Shown: positions 1-8,454 of the stretch, one piece after another
How positions within the stretch are numbered: the stretch's first letter is position 1
Layout: each line of letters begins with the position of its first letter
Source: Candidatus Gastranaerophilales bacterium HUM_1
GTDB lineage: Bacteria > Cyanobacteriota > Vampirovibrionia > Gastranaerophilales > Gastranaerophilaceae
Direction: 5' to 3'
Length of the DNA stretch: 64,000 nt
Assembly (NCBI GenBank): GCA_002103105.1
Contig: DAAY01000007.1
Coordinates: 186,001-250,000, forward strand
The notes under the pieces: generated by a model
Databases searched by the model: none
Told to the model about the DNA's origin: nothing
Seen by the model: only the letters and a program-made list of their open reading frames with translations
Program-made: the position numbers and the translations under genes

Positions 1-1556
1 GGACGATAATCAGCACAAGAATTTGCAATATCAGCCAAATCGTTTTGATAAAGAACATTCATGGCATTGTCAAAATCTTTTTTTACAGATTTCAATTCTG
101 AAGAAACCTTTTGCCTAATTTTTATATCTTCTTCCGCTTTTTGCCTTGCAAGTTCATTTAACTTATTTGTTCCTTTGGGAGCTAAATCTTGTTCTTTAAT
201 ATAATCTACGGCTTCTTCCATAGACTTTTTACCTTCCCTAACAGAATCTAATTCTCTCAAAAATTTTGCTAAAAATTTAGTATCTTCTGGGGTAAAATCA
301 CAACTATCAAAATCAATAATCTTACCCAAAATTTCTTCATTTTCGCCAATCCCACCATTAGCAAAGAAATCTAATCTAGCTCTAAATTGGTTAACATCAA
401 AATTGCCATAATCTTTCTGTGCATAATCAAGAGCTTCTCCAGATTTTACAAACGAGCGAACCTTTTCTGGCATTTTTTCAAATTTATAATCAGAACCTCT
501 CAAATCAGATAATGCAACAGAAATACCATCTTTTTCGTATTTTATTTCGTTCAATTTTTGTCCTTCAAGATAATGTTTTCTAACTACTGAAGTAACAAAA
601 TCATCAAAATCAGTCCTCAAAAGTTTCAAATCTAAATCACTAACTTGAGGAGTTTTTATCTTGCGGACTTCTGGAATTGAAGACATTCCATTAGTTGCAA
701 TACTTTCATATCTTTCAAAAATTTTAACAGCCGTATAAGGAAAAACCGAATCAAATAACTCTATTGGGTTAGCATTATGTTTCATTGCAATATCATAAAC
801 TAAAGCCCCGACAGGTTTTACACAATATTCACTAGCTTCCTCTACCGAACCCATATTATCTGCCAAACCCTCATAAAAACCCCGAGTTAAAACACTCTCA
901 ATTTTCCTTGCAATAACTTCTTGCGGAGAAGCTGGAGTTTTAATTTTCGGGTATTGTTTGTTCAAATCTTCTATTTTTGAAATATTTTTTAACTCACTAT
1001 AATAATCCGTCACAACTTTTGACAAATTAAAATCATCCTCAACTACCGCAGATTTTAACTTGTTCAACAATGGATAGTCCACATTTTCAGCGACTTGTTT
1101 TTTATTTTTTGCCCCATCTGGACTGTATTTGAATTTTGAAACTTGAGTTAACTTTTTCTGAAGTTTTTGGATTTGTTCAAACTTTTGTTGAGGATTTAGA
1201 ACTTTATCCTCTGCCAATTTTTCTGCTTCTTCTAAAATTTTTTCCTGACGCTTCATAGCTTCTCTAAAGAAATTCATAACTCGACGCATAACTTTCATTG
1301 TCAATTCTTCAGTATTAATATCAGGTTCTTCTGTTTGCAACAGTTCAGTAATTTGGCGTAGCAGTTTTGATTTTTCCGCATCCAGATTTATTTTTTTAGG
1401 CTTTACTCCATAAATTGAACCAAAAGCTATTTTTGAATAATCAATATTTGGATATTGCTGAGTTGAAAGACTTACTTGAGTTGTATTTCTAGAACGAGTT
1501 TTATTAGTTGATTTGTAATTATCAACTGGGGCGAATGTAATTTTTTGAACTAACAT
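1..1556 (-). CDS. lineage-specific hypothetical protein, C-terminus beyond window
   Basis: An open frame runs from an ATG at 1556 on the minus strand to the window edge, about 518 codons with no stop. The start is supported by an AAAGGAAA ribosome site just upstream. I do not recognise a domain. The protein is charged and helix-rich, with no signal peptide or membrane segment. Its N-terminus carries the short stretches KITFAP (residues 5-10) and KIAFG near residue 50. These resemble the KVAFTG-like motif at the N-terminus of the 698-aa protein at 4663-6759. A Lys/Gln/Glu-rich stretch (about 110-170) could form coiled coil. The gene appears monocistronic: the next features upstream are a hairpin and an acyltransferase remnant on the same strand. 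The reading frame is sure; the function is unknown. Confidence 0.8.
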   Translation of the reverse strand, partial: MLVQKITFAPVDNYKSTNKTRSRNTTQVSLSTQQYPNIDYSKIAFGSIYGVKPKKINLDAEKSKLLRQITELLQTEEPDINTEELTMKVMRRVMNFFREAMKRQEKILEEAEKLAEDKVLNPQQKFEQIQKLQKKLTQVSKFKYSPDGAKNKKQVAENVDYPLLNKLKSAVVEDDFNLSKVVTDYYSELKNISKIEDLNKQYPKIKTPASPQEVIARKIESVLTRGFYEGLADNMGSVEEASEYCVKPVGALVYDIAMKHNANPIELFDSVFPYTAVKIFERYESIATNGMSSIPEVRKIKTPQVSDLDLKLLRTDFDDFVTSVVRKHYLEGQKLNEIKYEKDGISVALSDLRGSDYKFEKMPEKVRSFVKSGEALDYAQKDYGNFDVNQFRARLDFFANGGIGENEEILGKIIDFDSCDFTPEDTKFLAKFLRELDSVREGKKSMEEAVDYIKEQDLAPKGTNKLNELARQKAEEDIKIRQKVSSELKSVKKDFDNAMNVLYQNDLADIANSCADYR

Positions 1557-1696
1557 AATATTTCCTTTATACCTATAATAATAAAACAGATGAACTAATT
1601 TTTTGATAGAGAATTTTAAATATTTAGAAAATTTTACATTTTAATTTCCTAAACTTAATAATAAAATAATATACGGAGAAAAGCACAATATAAACT

Positions 1697-1729
1697 AACG
1701 AGGCGAGAGTTTTCAACTCCCGCCTCGTT
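1697..1729. terminator. hairpin between acyltransferase remnant and upstream gene
   Basis: The arms AACGAGGCGAGAG and CTCCCGCCTCGTT form a 13-bp stem with one A/C mismatch around a 7-nt loop. No long T tract follows, so it may be a weak terminator or an mRNA 3' hairpin for the minus-strand remnant at 1769-2098. Confidence 0.5.
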
Positions 1730-1768
1730 GTACCTAAAAGCTGTTAAGCAAAACATAGACTACAAGGC

Positions 1769-2098
1769 TCAAAAAAGACTACCACCCCCCCCGAGATAGG
1801 CATTATCATTGATGTTTAGCCTATTTTCCAAAAATTTAGCACTTGGTTTCTCGATTAGATAATATGTTAACATCCCTACTATTATAGAAACAATGAATAT
1901 ACTTACAATATTTATAATTGGATGATATATAACAAAATGTTGGCATTTATTCATTATGTAAATGTTCCACAAATCTTTTATTAAATAATGAGAAAGAAAA
2001 ATTGAATAAGTAAATTTTCCTAAAAAACTAGATACATTATTTTCTAATAATTTCGACAAAATTCCTTTGTGAAGTAAGAAACAGATGAATAATAACAA
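1769..2098 (-). pseudogene. C-terminal remnant of an acyltransferase-3 family membrane protein
   Basis: The 109 residues match the end of OafA/YrhL-type acyltransferase-3 proteins. They contain a hydrophobic helix, then FLGKFTYSIFLSHYLI, another membrane helix and the terminal YYLIEKPSAKFLENRL. Intact family members have about 330-400 residues and ten or so membrane segments, so most of the gene is missing. The only in-frame start is TTG, and an in-frame TGA lies eight codons further upstream. The other frames hold no continuation before tRNA-Ser. The coding strand carries a run of eight G (1785-1792) that gives GGGG five residues from the end. Its position beside a tRNA gene fits a deletion or old integration scar. 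Family recognition is fairly sure; pseudogene status is inference. Confidence 0.6.
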
Positions 2099-2309
2099 GA
2101 AAATAATACGAATACTCTTTCAAATATAAAAATATGCTTAATTATAATATCAATTATAAATATACTAATATTGGGACTTATTATTTATAAATTTTTCTTT
2201 GTATAAATAATCTGCACCTTGAAACTTTGATAAAGAGAATTTTGAAAAATTTTTGATAAAAATGAGCCAAACTTTAACAATAAAAATTCTCTAAATAAAA
2301 TCACATGCT

Positions 2310-2336
2310 AAAAACCGCCCTATTAAGGCGGTTTTT
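2310..2336. terminator. bidirectional rho-independent terminator after tRNA-Ser
   Basis: AAAAACCGCC and GGCGGTTTTT form a perfect 10-bp stem with a 7-nt loop and U-runs on both strands. It lies 45 bp downstream of the minus-strand tRNA-Ser and would end that transcript. Confidence 0.8.
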
Positions 2337-2380
2337 GTAAATTCTATCTTCACTTATTCTCTAAGTTTCGACTAAAAAAC

Positions 2381-2469
2381 GGAGAAGGTGGGATTCGAAC
2401 CCACGGTACAGGTAACCCCATACAACACCTTAGCAGGGTGCCGCCTTAAGCCTACTCGGCCACTTCTCC
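2381..2469 (-). tRNA. tRNA-Ser (anticodon GCU)
   Basis: On the minus strand this reads as a class II tRNA of 89 nt. The acceptor stem is GGAGAAG/CTTCTCC, the T-arm contains GGTTCGAATCC, there is a long variable arm, and the anticodon loop CTGCTAA has anticodon GCT, reading AGC/AGU serine codons. CCA is not encoded directly after the discriminator base. It is flanked downstream by a terminator and by the acyltransferase remnant. Confidence 0.95.
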
Positions 2470-2602
2470 AAGATTAATCGTATTTAGTTATCATTCTCCG
2501 ACTTGCGGATTACTGAAACTATTGTACCATAAATATTTTTTTTCGTAAATACCCCATTGTTTTTCTTCCATTTCCCTCCCGTTTTCTCCACTATCCTTAC
2601 TA

Positions 2603-2631
2603 TTGACCATAAATATTGCTTGACTTAAGAT
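2603..2631 (+). promoter_or_regulatory. putative sigma70-type promoter for the nuclease gene
   Basis: TTGACC (2603-2608) is followed by a 17-nt spacer and TAAGAT (2626-2631), 33 nt before the ATG at 2665. The -10 box matches consensus at only four positions. Confidence 0.4.
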
Positions 2632-2664
2632 ATTAGTAATATTATTAGAGAGGTTTATTTTATT

Positions 2665-3180
2665 ATGATTGAAATGAAAGTTATGGGTATTGCCCTTGAT
2701 ACAAGAACTGGTTCTCCTATCGTTGTCCTTCACGACAAAGAAAATAGACGTGCTTTACCTATCTGGATTGGCTCTGCTGAAGCTAGCTCTATCATCAGAA
2801 AAATCGAAAACTTATCCGTTACCCGTCCAATGACCCACGATTTGATAATTAGCATTATTGAAAAAACTGGCTATAAACTTTCAAAAGTTGAAATTAATGA
2901 CGTTGAAAAGGAAACTTACTACGCAACAATCTTTTTAGAAGATTCTGAAGGTAAAGAAATTGAAATCGATTCTCGTCCATCAGATGCTATCGCTGTTGCA
3001 ATAAGAATCGATGCACCTATTTTTGTTACCGCAAATGTTCTTTCTAACGGCTCTGTTTCGACTGATAGTGCTAAAGATGCAGAAGAAGCTGAAGAATTTA
3101 AAAACTTTGTACAAAGCATTAAGCCTTCTGATTTTGCAAGACTTATGAAGGATAATGATCACCATGAAAGCGATCAATAA
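2665..3180 (+). CDS. bifunctional nuclease family protein (DUF151/BFN)
   Basis: This 171-aa protein has the DUF151 pattern in its first 130 residues. It opens with a hydrophobic strand (MKVMGIALDTRTGSPIVVL), then LPIWIGSAEASSI, the segment RPMTHDLI, and finally EIDSRPSDAIAVAIR, the most conserved family motif. Family members have been reported to act on DNA and RNA and occur widely in Cyanobacteria and related phyla; the exact role here is unknown. The last 40 residues are acidic and variable. The start has an upstream GAGAGG ribosome site. The stop codon overlaps the next start (TAATG), so the two genes are translationally coupled. Confidence 0.88.
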   Translation: MIEMKVMGIALDTRTGSPIVVLHDKENRRALPIWIGSAEASSIIRKIENLSVTRPMTHDLIISIIEKTGYKLSKVEINDVEKETYYATIFLEDSEGKEIEIDSRPSDAIAVAIRIDAPIFVTANVLSNGSVSTDSAKDAEEAEEFKNFVQSIKPSDFARLMKDNDHHESDQ

Positions 3181-3521
3181 TGAATCAACAAGATCTCATA
3201 AAAAAATGCAAAATAAACAAAGACGCAATTGATACTCGCCCCTTCAAGGACGAGTATTCTTCTACTGTCGTTATGCGACACAAATCGAACAACAAATGGT
3301 TTGGATTAATCTTCACAATGGACAATGAGCTTTGCATAAATCTCAAATGCCCACCAGATTTAATACCAATTCTGAAAGACCAATTCACCTCTGTCAAACC
3401 AGCATGGCATATGAACAAAAAGCATTGGTGTACTATTGAAGTTAATAATATTCCCCCTGAAACGCTCTCAGAACTTATAAAAATATCTTTTGAAATTACC
3501 GCCCCTAAGAAAAAACGTTAA
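3180..3521 (+). CDS. MmcQ/YjbR family DNA-binding-like protein
   Basis: This 113-aa protein has the double-wing CyaY-like features of the MmcQ/YjbR (DUF419) family. There is a central MRHKSNNKWFGLIF strand pair, then LKCPPDLIPILKDQF, and the near-invariant region PAWHMNKKHWCTIEVN before a C-terminal helix. Small family members of this kind are about 110-120 residues, so it looks complete. Its ATG shares one base with the stop of the nuclease gene, indicating one mRNA. DNA binding is proposed for the family but weakly documented, and the substrate is unknown. The C-terminus is basic (PKKKR). Confidence 0.8.
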   Translation: MNQQDLIKKCKINKDAIDTRPFKDEYSSTVVMRHKSNNKWFGLIFTMDNELCINLKCPPDLIPILKDQFTSVKPAWHMNKKHWCTIEVNNIPPETLSELIKISFEITAPKKKR

Positions 3522-3594
3522 GATTGTAAAAATATTTTATAAAATTGAAAAATCTCCAACATTCAATCCTTTATTAATTTGAGAGAGATTAATT

Positions 3595-3795
3595 ATGTTT
3601 AACAAAATTGACGAAATACAACGACAATACACTTATGCAGTGCAACCTGTCAAATTATTTGAAACACAGAATTCAAACTTGGCACAAAAAAGCTCATTTG
3701 ATTTTATAAATCAAATGCAAAAAAGCGGAAATAATCCATTTCACCCAGACGTTTCAAACTCATATAAAGGAGGCAAACTTGATATTATGGGTTAA
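3595..3795 (+). CDS. small hypothetical protein
   Basis: The frame encodes 66 residues starting at an ATG preceded by a purine-rich GAGAGAGA site. It is polar, with several Asn/Gln/Ser, and has no membrane segment or recognised motif. It ends exactly where the convergent 77-aa gene ends on the other strand (stops at 3793-3795 and 3796-3798), which suggests both frames are real. The function is unknown. Confidence 0.5.
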   Translation: MFNKIDEIQRQYTYAVQPVKLFETQNSNLAQKSSFDFINQMQKSGNNPFHPDVSNSYKGGKLDIMG

Positions 3796-4029
3796 TTAAG
3801 CAACCCAAACGTTGTTTGGGGTATGATAACCAGCCAATAAAGGTGTTCCATCAGAATTTTTTGTAGGAACAGTGTCCGTTATAACAGGTGCTTTTTCATA
3901 CGGAATAGCTGCATAACCAGCAGTTTTATAAGCCTTTGGAGCCACAACAGCTTTAGAAGCATTAACACTCCGAGTGCCAGTAAGCCCCAAGAAAGATGAA
4001 ATTAAATTTTTCCCTAAATCAACAGCCAT
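3796..4029 (-). CDS. small hypothetical protein, Ala/Val-rich
   Basis: This is a 77-aa protein with a TGAGGCG ribosome site before its ATG. An N-terminal amphipathic or hydrophobic helix (LGKNLISSFLGLTG) is followed by an Ala/Val/Lys-rich linker and a Pro/Thr-rich tail. No known domain is seen. It is one of several small lineage-specific proteins in the window that start with a short hydrophobic helix. A palindrome GTTAA-N6-TTAAC at 4104-4119 lies 75 bp upstream. Confidence 0.55.
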   Translation of the reverse strand: MAVDLGKNLISSFLGLTGTRSVNASKAVVAPKAYKTAGYAAIPYEKAPVITDTVPTKNSDGTPLLAGYHTPNNVWVA

Positions 4030-4103
4030 AAACGCCTCAATTTTTCCCTTATATATTATTTAAGTATATTTTTGAACAAAAATTGATTAATTTATAGTGT
4101 ATT

Positions 4104-4119
4104 GTTAAGGAATATTAAC
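4104..4119. promoter_or_regulatory. palindrome GTTAA-N6-TTAAC (candidate operator)
   Basis: A perfect inverted repeat (GTTAAGGAATATTAAC) lies 75 bp upstream of the 77-aa gene at 3796-4029. The same arrangement occurs at 27335-27350 and, with one changed base, at 36194-36209. Confidence 0.3.
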
Positions 4120-4124
4120 CCGAA

Positions 4125-4292
4125 TTACATCAAAAAGAAATTATTACTGTAATTTGGCTTAAAAATCGGCCTATTAAAATTCAATTTTGGAGGTTCTCCA
4201 TAGTCGAAACTTTTTTCTTTTTTGTCCTTAAATCTTGTCAAACCAACAGCAGGGACTTCATCTTTAATAAAAAACTTTAACAATTCCAACAT
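4125..4292 (-). CDS. 55-aa hypothetical protein
   Basis: This short frame starts at an ATG at 4292 preceded by a good AGAAGGAAG ribosome site and ends with TAA at 4125-4127. The protein begins with a hydrophobic helix (MLELLKFFIK), followed by a Lys/Asp-rich middle and an Asn/Phe/Pro-rich tail. It is transcribed divergently from the DUF1858 gene. The strong ribosome site is the main support; no homology is recognised. Confidence 0.5.
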   Translation of the reverse strand: MLELLKFFIKDEVPAVGLTRFKDKKEKSFDYGEPPKLNFNRPIFKPNYSNNFFLM

Positions 4293-4365
4293 ATACACTT
4301 CCTTCTTTTTTTGTGTATAATGTTTTTAATGGAAATTGAGAAAAAGTCAAAAAGGAGATAACACT

Positions 4366-4575
4366 ATGGCAGAAAAAGTTACAAAGGAAATGAATATTTT
4401 AGAAATCGCACAAAAACACCCAGAAAGCATTGAAGTATTTCACAGATATGGTTTAGGTTGTATTGGTTGTGCAGCAGCTAGATTTGAAAACTTAGAAGCT
4501 GGTGCAAAAGTTCACGGATATGACCCAGATGCAATGGTTGCAGATATCAATGCTTTAATTGAAGCTGTTGAATAA
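4366..4575 (+). CDS. DUF1858 domain protein
   Basis: The start chosen is the ATG at 4366, with AAAGGAG 8 nt upstream, giving 69 residues; an upstream TTG has no ribosome site. The protein is a single DUF1858 domain. It has the NILEIAQKHPESIEVFHRYG helix pair, then GLGCIGCAAARFENLEAG, a C-x2-C pair, and a final helix. Related domains occur alone or fused to redox enzymes and hybrid-cluster-associated disulfide reductases. A thiol or metal role is inferred from the cysteines but not shown. A TATAAT box at 4316-4321 lies 45 bp upstream. Confidence 0.85.
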   Translation: MAEKVTKEMNILEIAQKHPESIEVFHRYGLGCIGCAAARFENLEAGAKVHGYDPDAMVADINALIEAVE

Positions 4576-4602
4576 GGTTTTCTATAATAAATATTTAAAT
4601 TT

Positions 4603-4637
4603 AAAGACGGCGGAAACAAAATGTTTCCGCCGTCTTT
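4603..4637. terminator. bidirectional terminator between convergent genes
   Basis: AAAGACGGCGGAAAC pairs perfectly with GTTTCCGCCGTCTTT (15 bp, 5-nt loop), with T-rich flanks in both directions. It ends the DUF1858 transcript and the minus-strand 698-aa gene. Confidence 0.9.
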
Positions 4638-4662
4638 ATTATTTAACTTCTTTTTTAATCAA

Positions 4663-6759
4663 TTATTTTTTCAAAAAACCTGCCATTGTTGGAGCATTTG
4701 TTGGAATACTACTTGCTGAAACAGGCTTCACATCCATTTTTTGAGAAGCATCAACTTTCGCATTAGAATTAGCATCAACTTCATTAGCTTTACCTTCAGC
4801 TAGAGCTTTTTCTTGAGCCTTACGTTTTTCTGTCATTTTTTCGCAGAAATCTGTAAGCCACATAATCAAACCTGGAACAAATACAATTGTTGATAAGAAA
4901 CCGAATGTTGAGTTACATGTCTTAGCTCGTTTCAACAAACCGTTATTGCCATCAAATGACTTATACAATTTTTTGATTAATTCATCTTTATTTTCGTTAG
5001 CAACCTTCAAAGCTTCACGAATTTCACCAGAAGTAGCTTCCGCAAAAGATTTTCCTTTTACATTCTTAACGATTTCACTTACTGTTGCGTGGATATTTTT
5101 ATCAATTGAGAATGCTTTTTTGATATTACCGCCACTATTTTCAATGAAGTCCATAAAGCCATTGATTCCGCCCTTATAATCTTCAATATTAGTGTATTTA
5201 GACATCAATTGTTTACTTGACAAGATACTATGGTGAGTATCGTTAGGATTCAAGTAATCGAGAGTTCTTTGGAATACATTTCTTCCGTTTTCAGTCTTAG
5301 AATTAAGTGCAAGACCAGTAACTTTAGTAAATCCATCTGAGAACAATCTAGCAAGAGCTTTTGCACCAAATAACAAAGCTGTGAAAGCAGTCATATCTCT
5401 AACTACGATTTCACCATAATCGTACTTGTCAGATGCGTTGTGAAGTCTTGGAGGAATACAGAAACCATATAATAAAACAGGCATTGCTGTACCAGAGATG
5501 ATTGGTCCGTGAAGTTCAAAAATATCAGAAATAGATTTTGCATGTTTTCCGTTGATAACTTTATCACCAACTTTTTCCATAAAGCCAGCCATGCCACCAG
5601 TAAATACTACATCTTTTTTCTTTTCGTCAGCTTTTTCTGAATTTTTAGCTTGTTGATTTTGAACTGGTGCATCTGCTTCATCTTCATCAGCAAAAGCTAA
5701 GTTCTTACCTTTTGAACCCATGTTGTATAATTTAGGGATTTGAGTATAGAATGCAGCAACCGCACCAAACAAACCTAAGTTTGTAAATACTCTTGTACCC
5801 ATTCTTCTGCTTGTAAAGTGTTTTACAGCATCTTCAACAGAAGAAGTAGCATCTTTTGTCAAAACTTTTTTCACATTGTTGGCTGCATCACCAAAGTAAT
5901 CTCGCATTGCGTTAGCTAAATCAGCGATATTACCACCTTTCAATTTACCTTTTGAAGAAGTGATTTTAACACCCATTTCGTTAACAGTACCGCCAACTCT
6001 ATTTTTCATCAAACGCATAAATTCATCTTCTACGGTACCACCAAGCTCTTTAATACTTTGAGCTTTAGCTTTTTTATTGAGAGATTTATCTGATAAGATT
6101 TCTTCAATCTTAAGTTGTCTTTGAGTTAATTTTTCGGCTGCTTGTTCAATTTCGGCTTTAGTCATTCGTTCAGATTCTTTGATTCTAGAATCTTTGTTTA
6201 CAGTATTTTCAATAACTTCCGAGAATACATCTTTGTAGAATGCTGTTTTGTCTGCATTACCAGCTTTTATTGCATCTACGTTATCCTTCGCAAACTTAGT
6301 AAAATTCGATTGTAAGCTGTCTAGGTAATCAAGTCTAACATTATTACCTGTGCCATAATGTTTTTTAATATAGTTAAGCATGAAGTAAGGAATAGCAAAT
6401 GCACTAGGTCCAGTGATAAGTTCACGTAAACCTTCTTTACGAGCATAAGCCCAGTTCAATTCACGTTTTGGCTTACCATTTTCGTCCATGATAACATTGC
6501 CATCTTCGTCACGTTTTTTCTTTCCGCCACGCAACAACCCTTTACCAACACGAGGGGCAATAAAACCAAGTCCGTCCTGAATAATAAATGAAGCAGCGTA
6601 GCCTCCAGCTTCAATGAAATCCATTGTAGAAACAATCATGTTTCCACCAGTAAAAGCAACCTTGTTATTGTTATGATTAACATTTGGATTTACAGCTTTT
6701 ATTTTTTGAACATTATTATTCTTTGTATTTATACTTGGTATGATTGGTTGTACTGACAT
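4663..6759 (-). CDS. 698-aa lineage-specific membrane protein
   Basis: I do not recognise a known family. The N-terminus (1-35) is polar and Asn-rich and ends in KVAFTGG. Hydrophobic or membrane-compatible segments follow near residues 42-68, 115-130, 322-345, 420-440, 453-472 and 630-655. A charged helical region (about 150-310) has predicted coiled-coil character, and a second FTGG occurs before the third hydrophobic block. The C-terminal 45 residues are Lys/Glu/Ala-rich and disordered-looking. The layout suggests a multi-pass or membrane-associated structural protein, which is inference. The gene stands alone, with a terminator after it and a long upstream region containing a motif (6936-6950) shared with two other lineage-specific genes. 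Confidence 0.8.
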   Translation of the reverse strand: MSVQPIIPSINTKNNNVQKIKAVNPNVNHNNNKVAFTGGNMIVSTMDFIEAGGYAASFIIQDGLGFIAPRVGKGLLRGGKKKRDEDGNVIMDENGKPKRELNWAYARKEGLRELITGPSAFAIPYFMLNYIKKHYGTGNNVRLDYLDSLQSNFTKFAKDNVDAIKAGNADKTAFYKDVFSEVIENTVNKDSRIKESERMTKAEIEQAAEKLTQRQLKIEEILSDKSLNKKAKAQSIKELGGTVEDEFMRLMKNRVGGTVNEMGVKITSSKGKLKGGNIADLANAMRDYFGDAANNVKKVLTKDATSSVEDAVKHFTSRRMGTRVFTNLGLFGAVAAFYTQIPKLYNMGSKGKNLAFADEDEADAPVQNQQAKNSEKADEKKKDVVFTGGMAGFMEKVGDKVINGKHAKSISDIFELHGPIISGTAMPVLLYGFCIPPRLHNASDKYDYGEIVVRDMTAFTALLFGAKALARLFSDGFTKVTGLALNSKTENGRNVFQRTLDYLNPNDTHHSILSSKQLMSKYTNIEDYKGGINGFMDFIENSGGNIKKAFSIDKNIHATVSEIVKNVKGKSFAEATSGEIREALKVANENKDELIKKLYKSFDGNNGLLKRAKTCNSTFGFLSTIVFVPGLIMWLTDFCEKMTEKRKAQEKALAEGKANEVDANSNAKVDASQKMDVKPVSASSIPTNAPTMAGFLKK

Positions 6760-6935
6760 AATCCCTACTAATTTAAAATCTTCTACAAAATAAAAAAAAC
6801 AACAAATCTTTCTAAATTGCCATTTTTCTTGGGTAATGTTTCAAAAGTTTTACATTTTATAATATAAACTTTTAGAACAAGTGTACTTATTATACTTAAT
6901 CGTAAAAAAAATTTCAAGTGTTTTACTACAATTAT

Positions 6936-6950
6936 AACATTTCGTAACAA
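6936..6950. promoter_or_regulatory. shared motif ACATTTCGTWACAA, copy 1
   Basis: AACATTTCGTAACAA lies 177 bp upstream of the 698-aa gene and 17 bp upstream of the trmFO -35 box. Near-identical copies occur at 12647-12661 and 48932-48946, each upstream of a minus-strand lineage-specific gene. Confidence 0.35.
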
Positions 6951-6967
6951 AAATAAATTTCTCTCGT

Positions 6968-6996
6968 TTGACAGAACACCATATCCACGCTACACT
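6968..6996 (+). promoter_or_regulatory. trmFO promoter, leaderless geometry
   Basis: A consensus TTGACA (-35) is followed by a 17-nt spacer and TACACT (-10), ending 6 nt before the trmFO ATG. Transcription would start at or next to the A of the start codon. No ribosome site exists. Confidence 0.65.
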
Positions 6997-7002
6997 ACTG
7001 GA

Positions 7003-8307
7003 ATGGAAGTTAATGTAATTGGTGCAGGTTTAGCGGGTTCAGAAGCCGCATTACAACTTGCAAAAAGAGGATTTAAAGTAAATTTATACGAAATGCGTCC
7101 TTGCGTAAAAACAGGGGCTCATACAACAGAAGATTGTGCAGAATTTGTATGCTCTAATAGTCTTGGTTCATACGATATTACAAACGGAAGCGGACTCCTT
7201 AAACACGAAATGGAAATCTTAGGCGGAGAACTTATTGAAATAGCTAAAGCCTGCCAAGTTCCAGCAGGAAACGCATTAGCAATTGACAGGCACAAATTTT
7301 CACGAACCGTAACCGAAAGAATTGAACAAAATCCAAATATCAATCTAATGAGAGAAGAAGTTACTAAAATCCCAAACACTCCAACAATCATAGCTTCTGG
7401 CCCATTAACAAGCTCTAATTTTACGGATTCAATCAAAGAATTTACAAAAAGCGAATATTTACACTTTTTTGATGCGATTGCACCAATTGTTGAAATCGAC
7501 AGTATAAATTTTGATATCGCATTTTGGGCAAGCAGATATGACAAAGGCGAAGCTTCATACATCAATTGCCCAATGAACAAAGAACAGTATGAAAAGTTCT
7601 ATAATATATTGATTAATGCCCCACGCATTGAACAACACGACTTTGAAAAAGGGGCTAAATTTTTTGAAAGCTGTTTACCTATTGAAGTTTTAGCTTCTCG
7701 TGGAGTTGACACCCTTCGCTTTGGGCCAATGAAGCCAATCGGTTTAATCGATAAAAGAACAGGAGAAAAAAATTACGCAGTTGTACAACTACGTCAGGAC
7801 AACTCCGCAAAAACACTATTCAACCTCGTAGGCTTCCAAACTAATTTAAAATGGGGTGCTCAAAAAGAACTACTACAATCAATTCCAGGACTTGAAAATG
7901 TAAATATAGTAAGATATGGAGTTATGCACAGAAACACCTTCATTAACTCTCCGAACCTACTTTCTCCAACTCTACAAACAAGAGAAAGAAAAGATTTATT
8001 CTTTGCAGGGCAAATTACTGGAACTGAGGGTTATACAGAATCAATCGCCTCTGGGCTTTTGGCAGGGATAAATATGGCAAAACTTCTGAATGAAGAACCA
8101 TTATTAGAACTCCCATTAGACACAATGCTGGGAGCTTTGACCCACTATATTACAAACCCAGAACACAAAAACTTCCAACCAATAAACTCAAATTGGGGAA
8201 TAGTTCCACCCGTTGAATTACCCAAAAAAGAACGTAAAAATAAAAAACTCAAGGGCGAAATGATGGCTAATCGAGCAATAGAATCATTGAAAAACTATTT
8301 GAGTTAA
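7003..8307 (+). CDS. trmFO: methylenetetrahydrofolate--tRNA-(uracil-5-)-methyltransferase
   Basis: TrmFO forms 5-methyluridine at position 54 of the tRNA T-loop, using methylene-THF as carbon donor and FAD. The 434-aa length is normal. The N-terminal dinucleotide-binding motif GAGLAGSEAA lies at 7-16. The sequence EFVCSNSLGS places a conserved cysteine at residue 50, and FFESCLPIE holds the second family cysteine. The C-terminal FAD segment contains FAGQITGTEGYTESIASGL. The gene stands alone. Its ATG lies 6 nt after the -10 box and has no Shine-Dalgarno site, so translation is probably leaderless. The enzyme identification is secure. Confidence 0.97.
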   Translation: MEVNVIGAGLAGSEAALQLAKRGFKVNLYEMRPCVKTGAHTTEDCAEFVCSNSLGSYDITNGSGLLKHEMEILGGELIEIAKACQVPAGNALAIDRHKFSRTVTERIEQNPNINLMREEVTKIPNTPTIIASGPLTSSNFTDSIKEFTKSEYLHFFDAIAPIVEIDSINFDIAFWASRYDKGEASYINCPMNKEQYEKFYNILINAPRIEQHDFEKGAKFFESCLPIEVLASRGVDTLRFGPMKPIGLIDKRTGEKNYAVVQLRQDNSAKTLFNLVGFQTNLKWGAQKELLQSIPGLENVNIVRYGVMHRNTFINSPNLLSPTLQTRERKDLFFAGQITGTEGYTESIASGLLAGINMAKLLNEEPLLELPLDTMLGALTHYITNPEHKNFQPINSNWGIVPPVELPKKERKNKKLKGEMMANRAIESLKNYLS

Positions 8308-8372
8308 ATATTTTCACTTACAAATTTTAAGCAGATAACACAAGCATTTCCAACTCTTGTCAAGTGTAAAAC

Positions 8373-8387
8373 TAACCCAAGTGGCTA
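8373..8387. repeat. 15-nt repeated motif upstream of the bioF promoter
   Basis: TAACCCAAGTGGCTA occurs here and again at 62352-62366, each time a short distance upstream of a promoter (32 and 15 bp from the -35 box). TTGTCAA upstream and TATTTTTA downstream are also shared. Confidence 0.4.
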
Positions 8388-8389
8388 GT

Positions 8390-8415
8390 CGTATTTTTAC
8401 TTACGTAAAAATACG
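8390..8415. other. hairpin between trmFO and bioF
   Basis: CGTATTTTTAC and GTAAAAATACG form a perfect 11-bp stem with a 4-nt loop. No T-run follows it. It could stabilise or end the trmFO mRNA, or be part of the upstream control region of bioF. Confidence 0.45.
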
Positions 8416-8419
8416 GATG

Positions 8420-8448
8420 TTTACAGAACTTGAATAAATTGGTATAAT
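8420..8448 (+). promoter_or_regulatory. bio operon promoter
   Basis: TTTACA, a 17-nt spacer and a consensus TATAAT at 8443-8448 predict a transcription start near 8455, leaving an untranslated leader of about 140 nt before bioF. Confidence 0.7.
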
Positions 8449-8454
8449 GATAAA

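Noticed and set aside
7119..7580. 153-codon frame antisense to trmFO
   Set aside because: It overlaps the conserved trmFO sequence and has no ribosome site or known motif.
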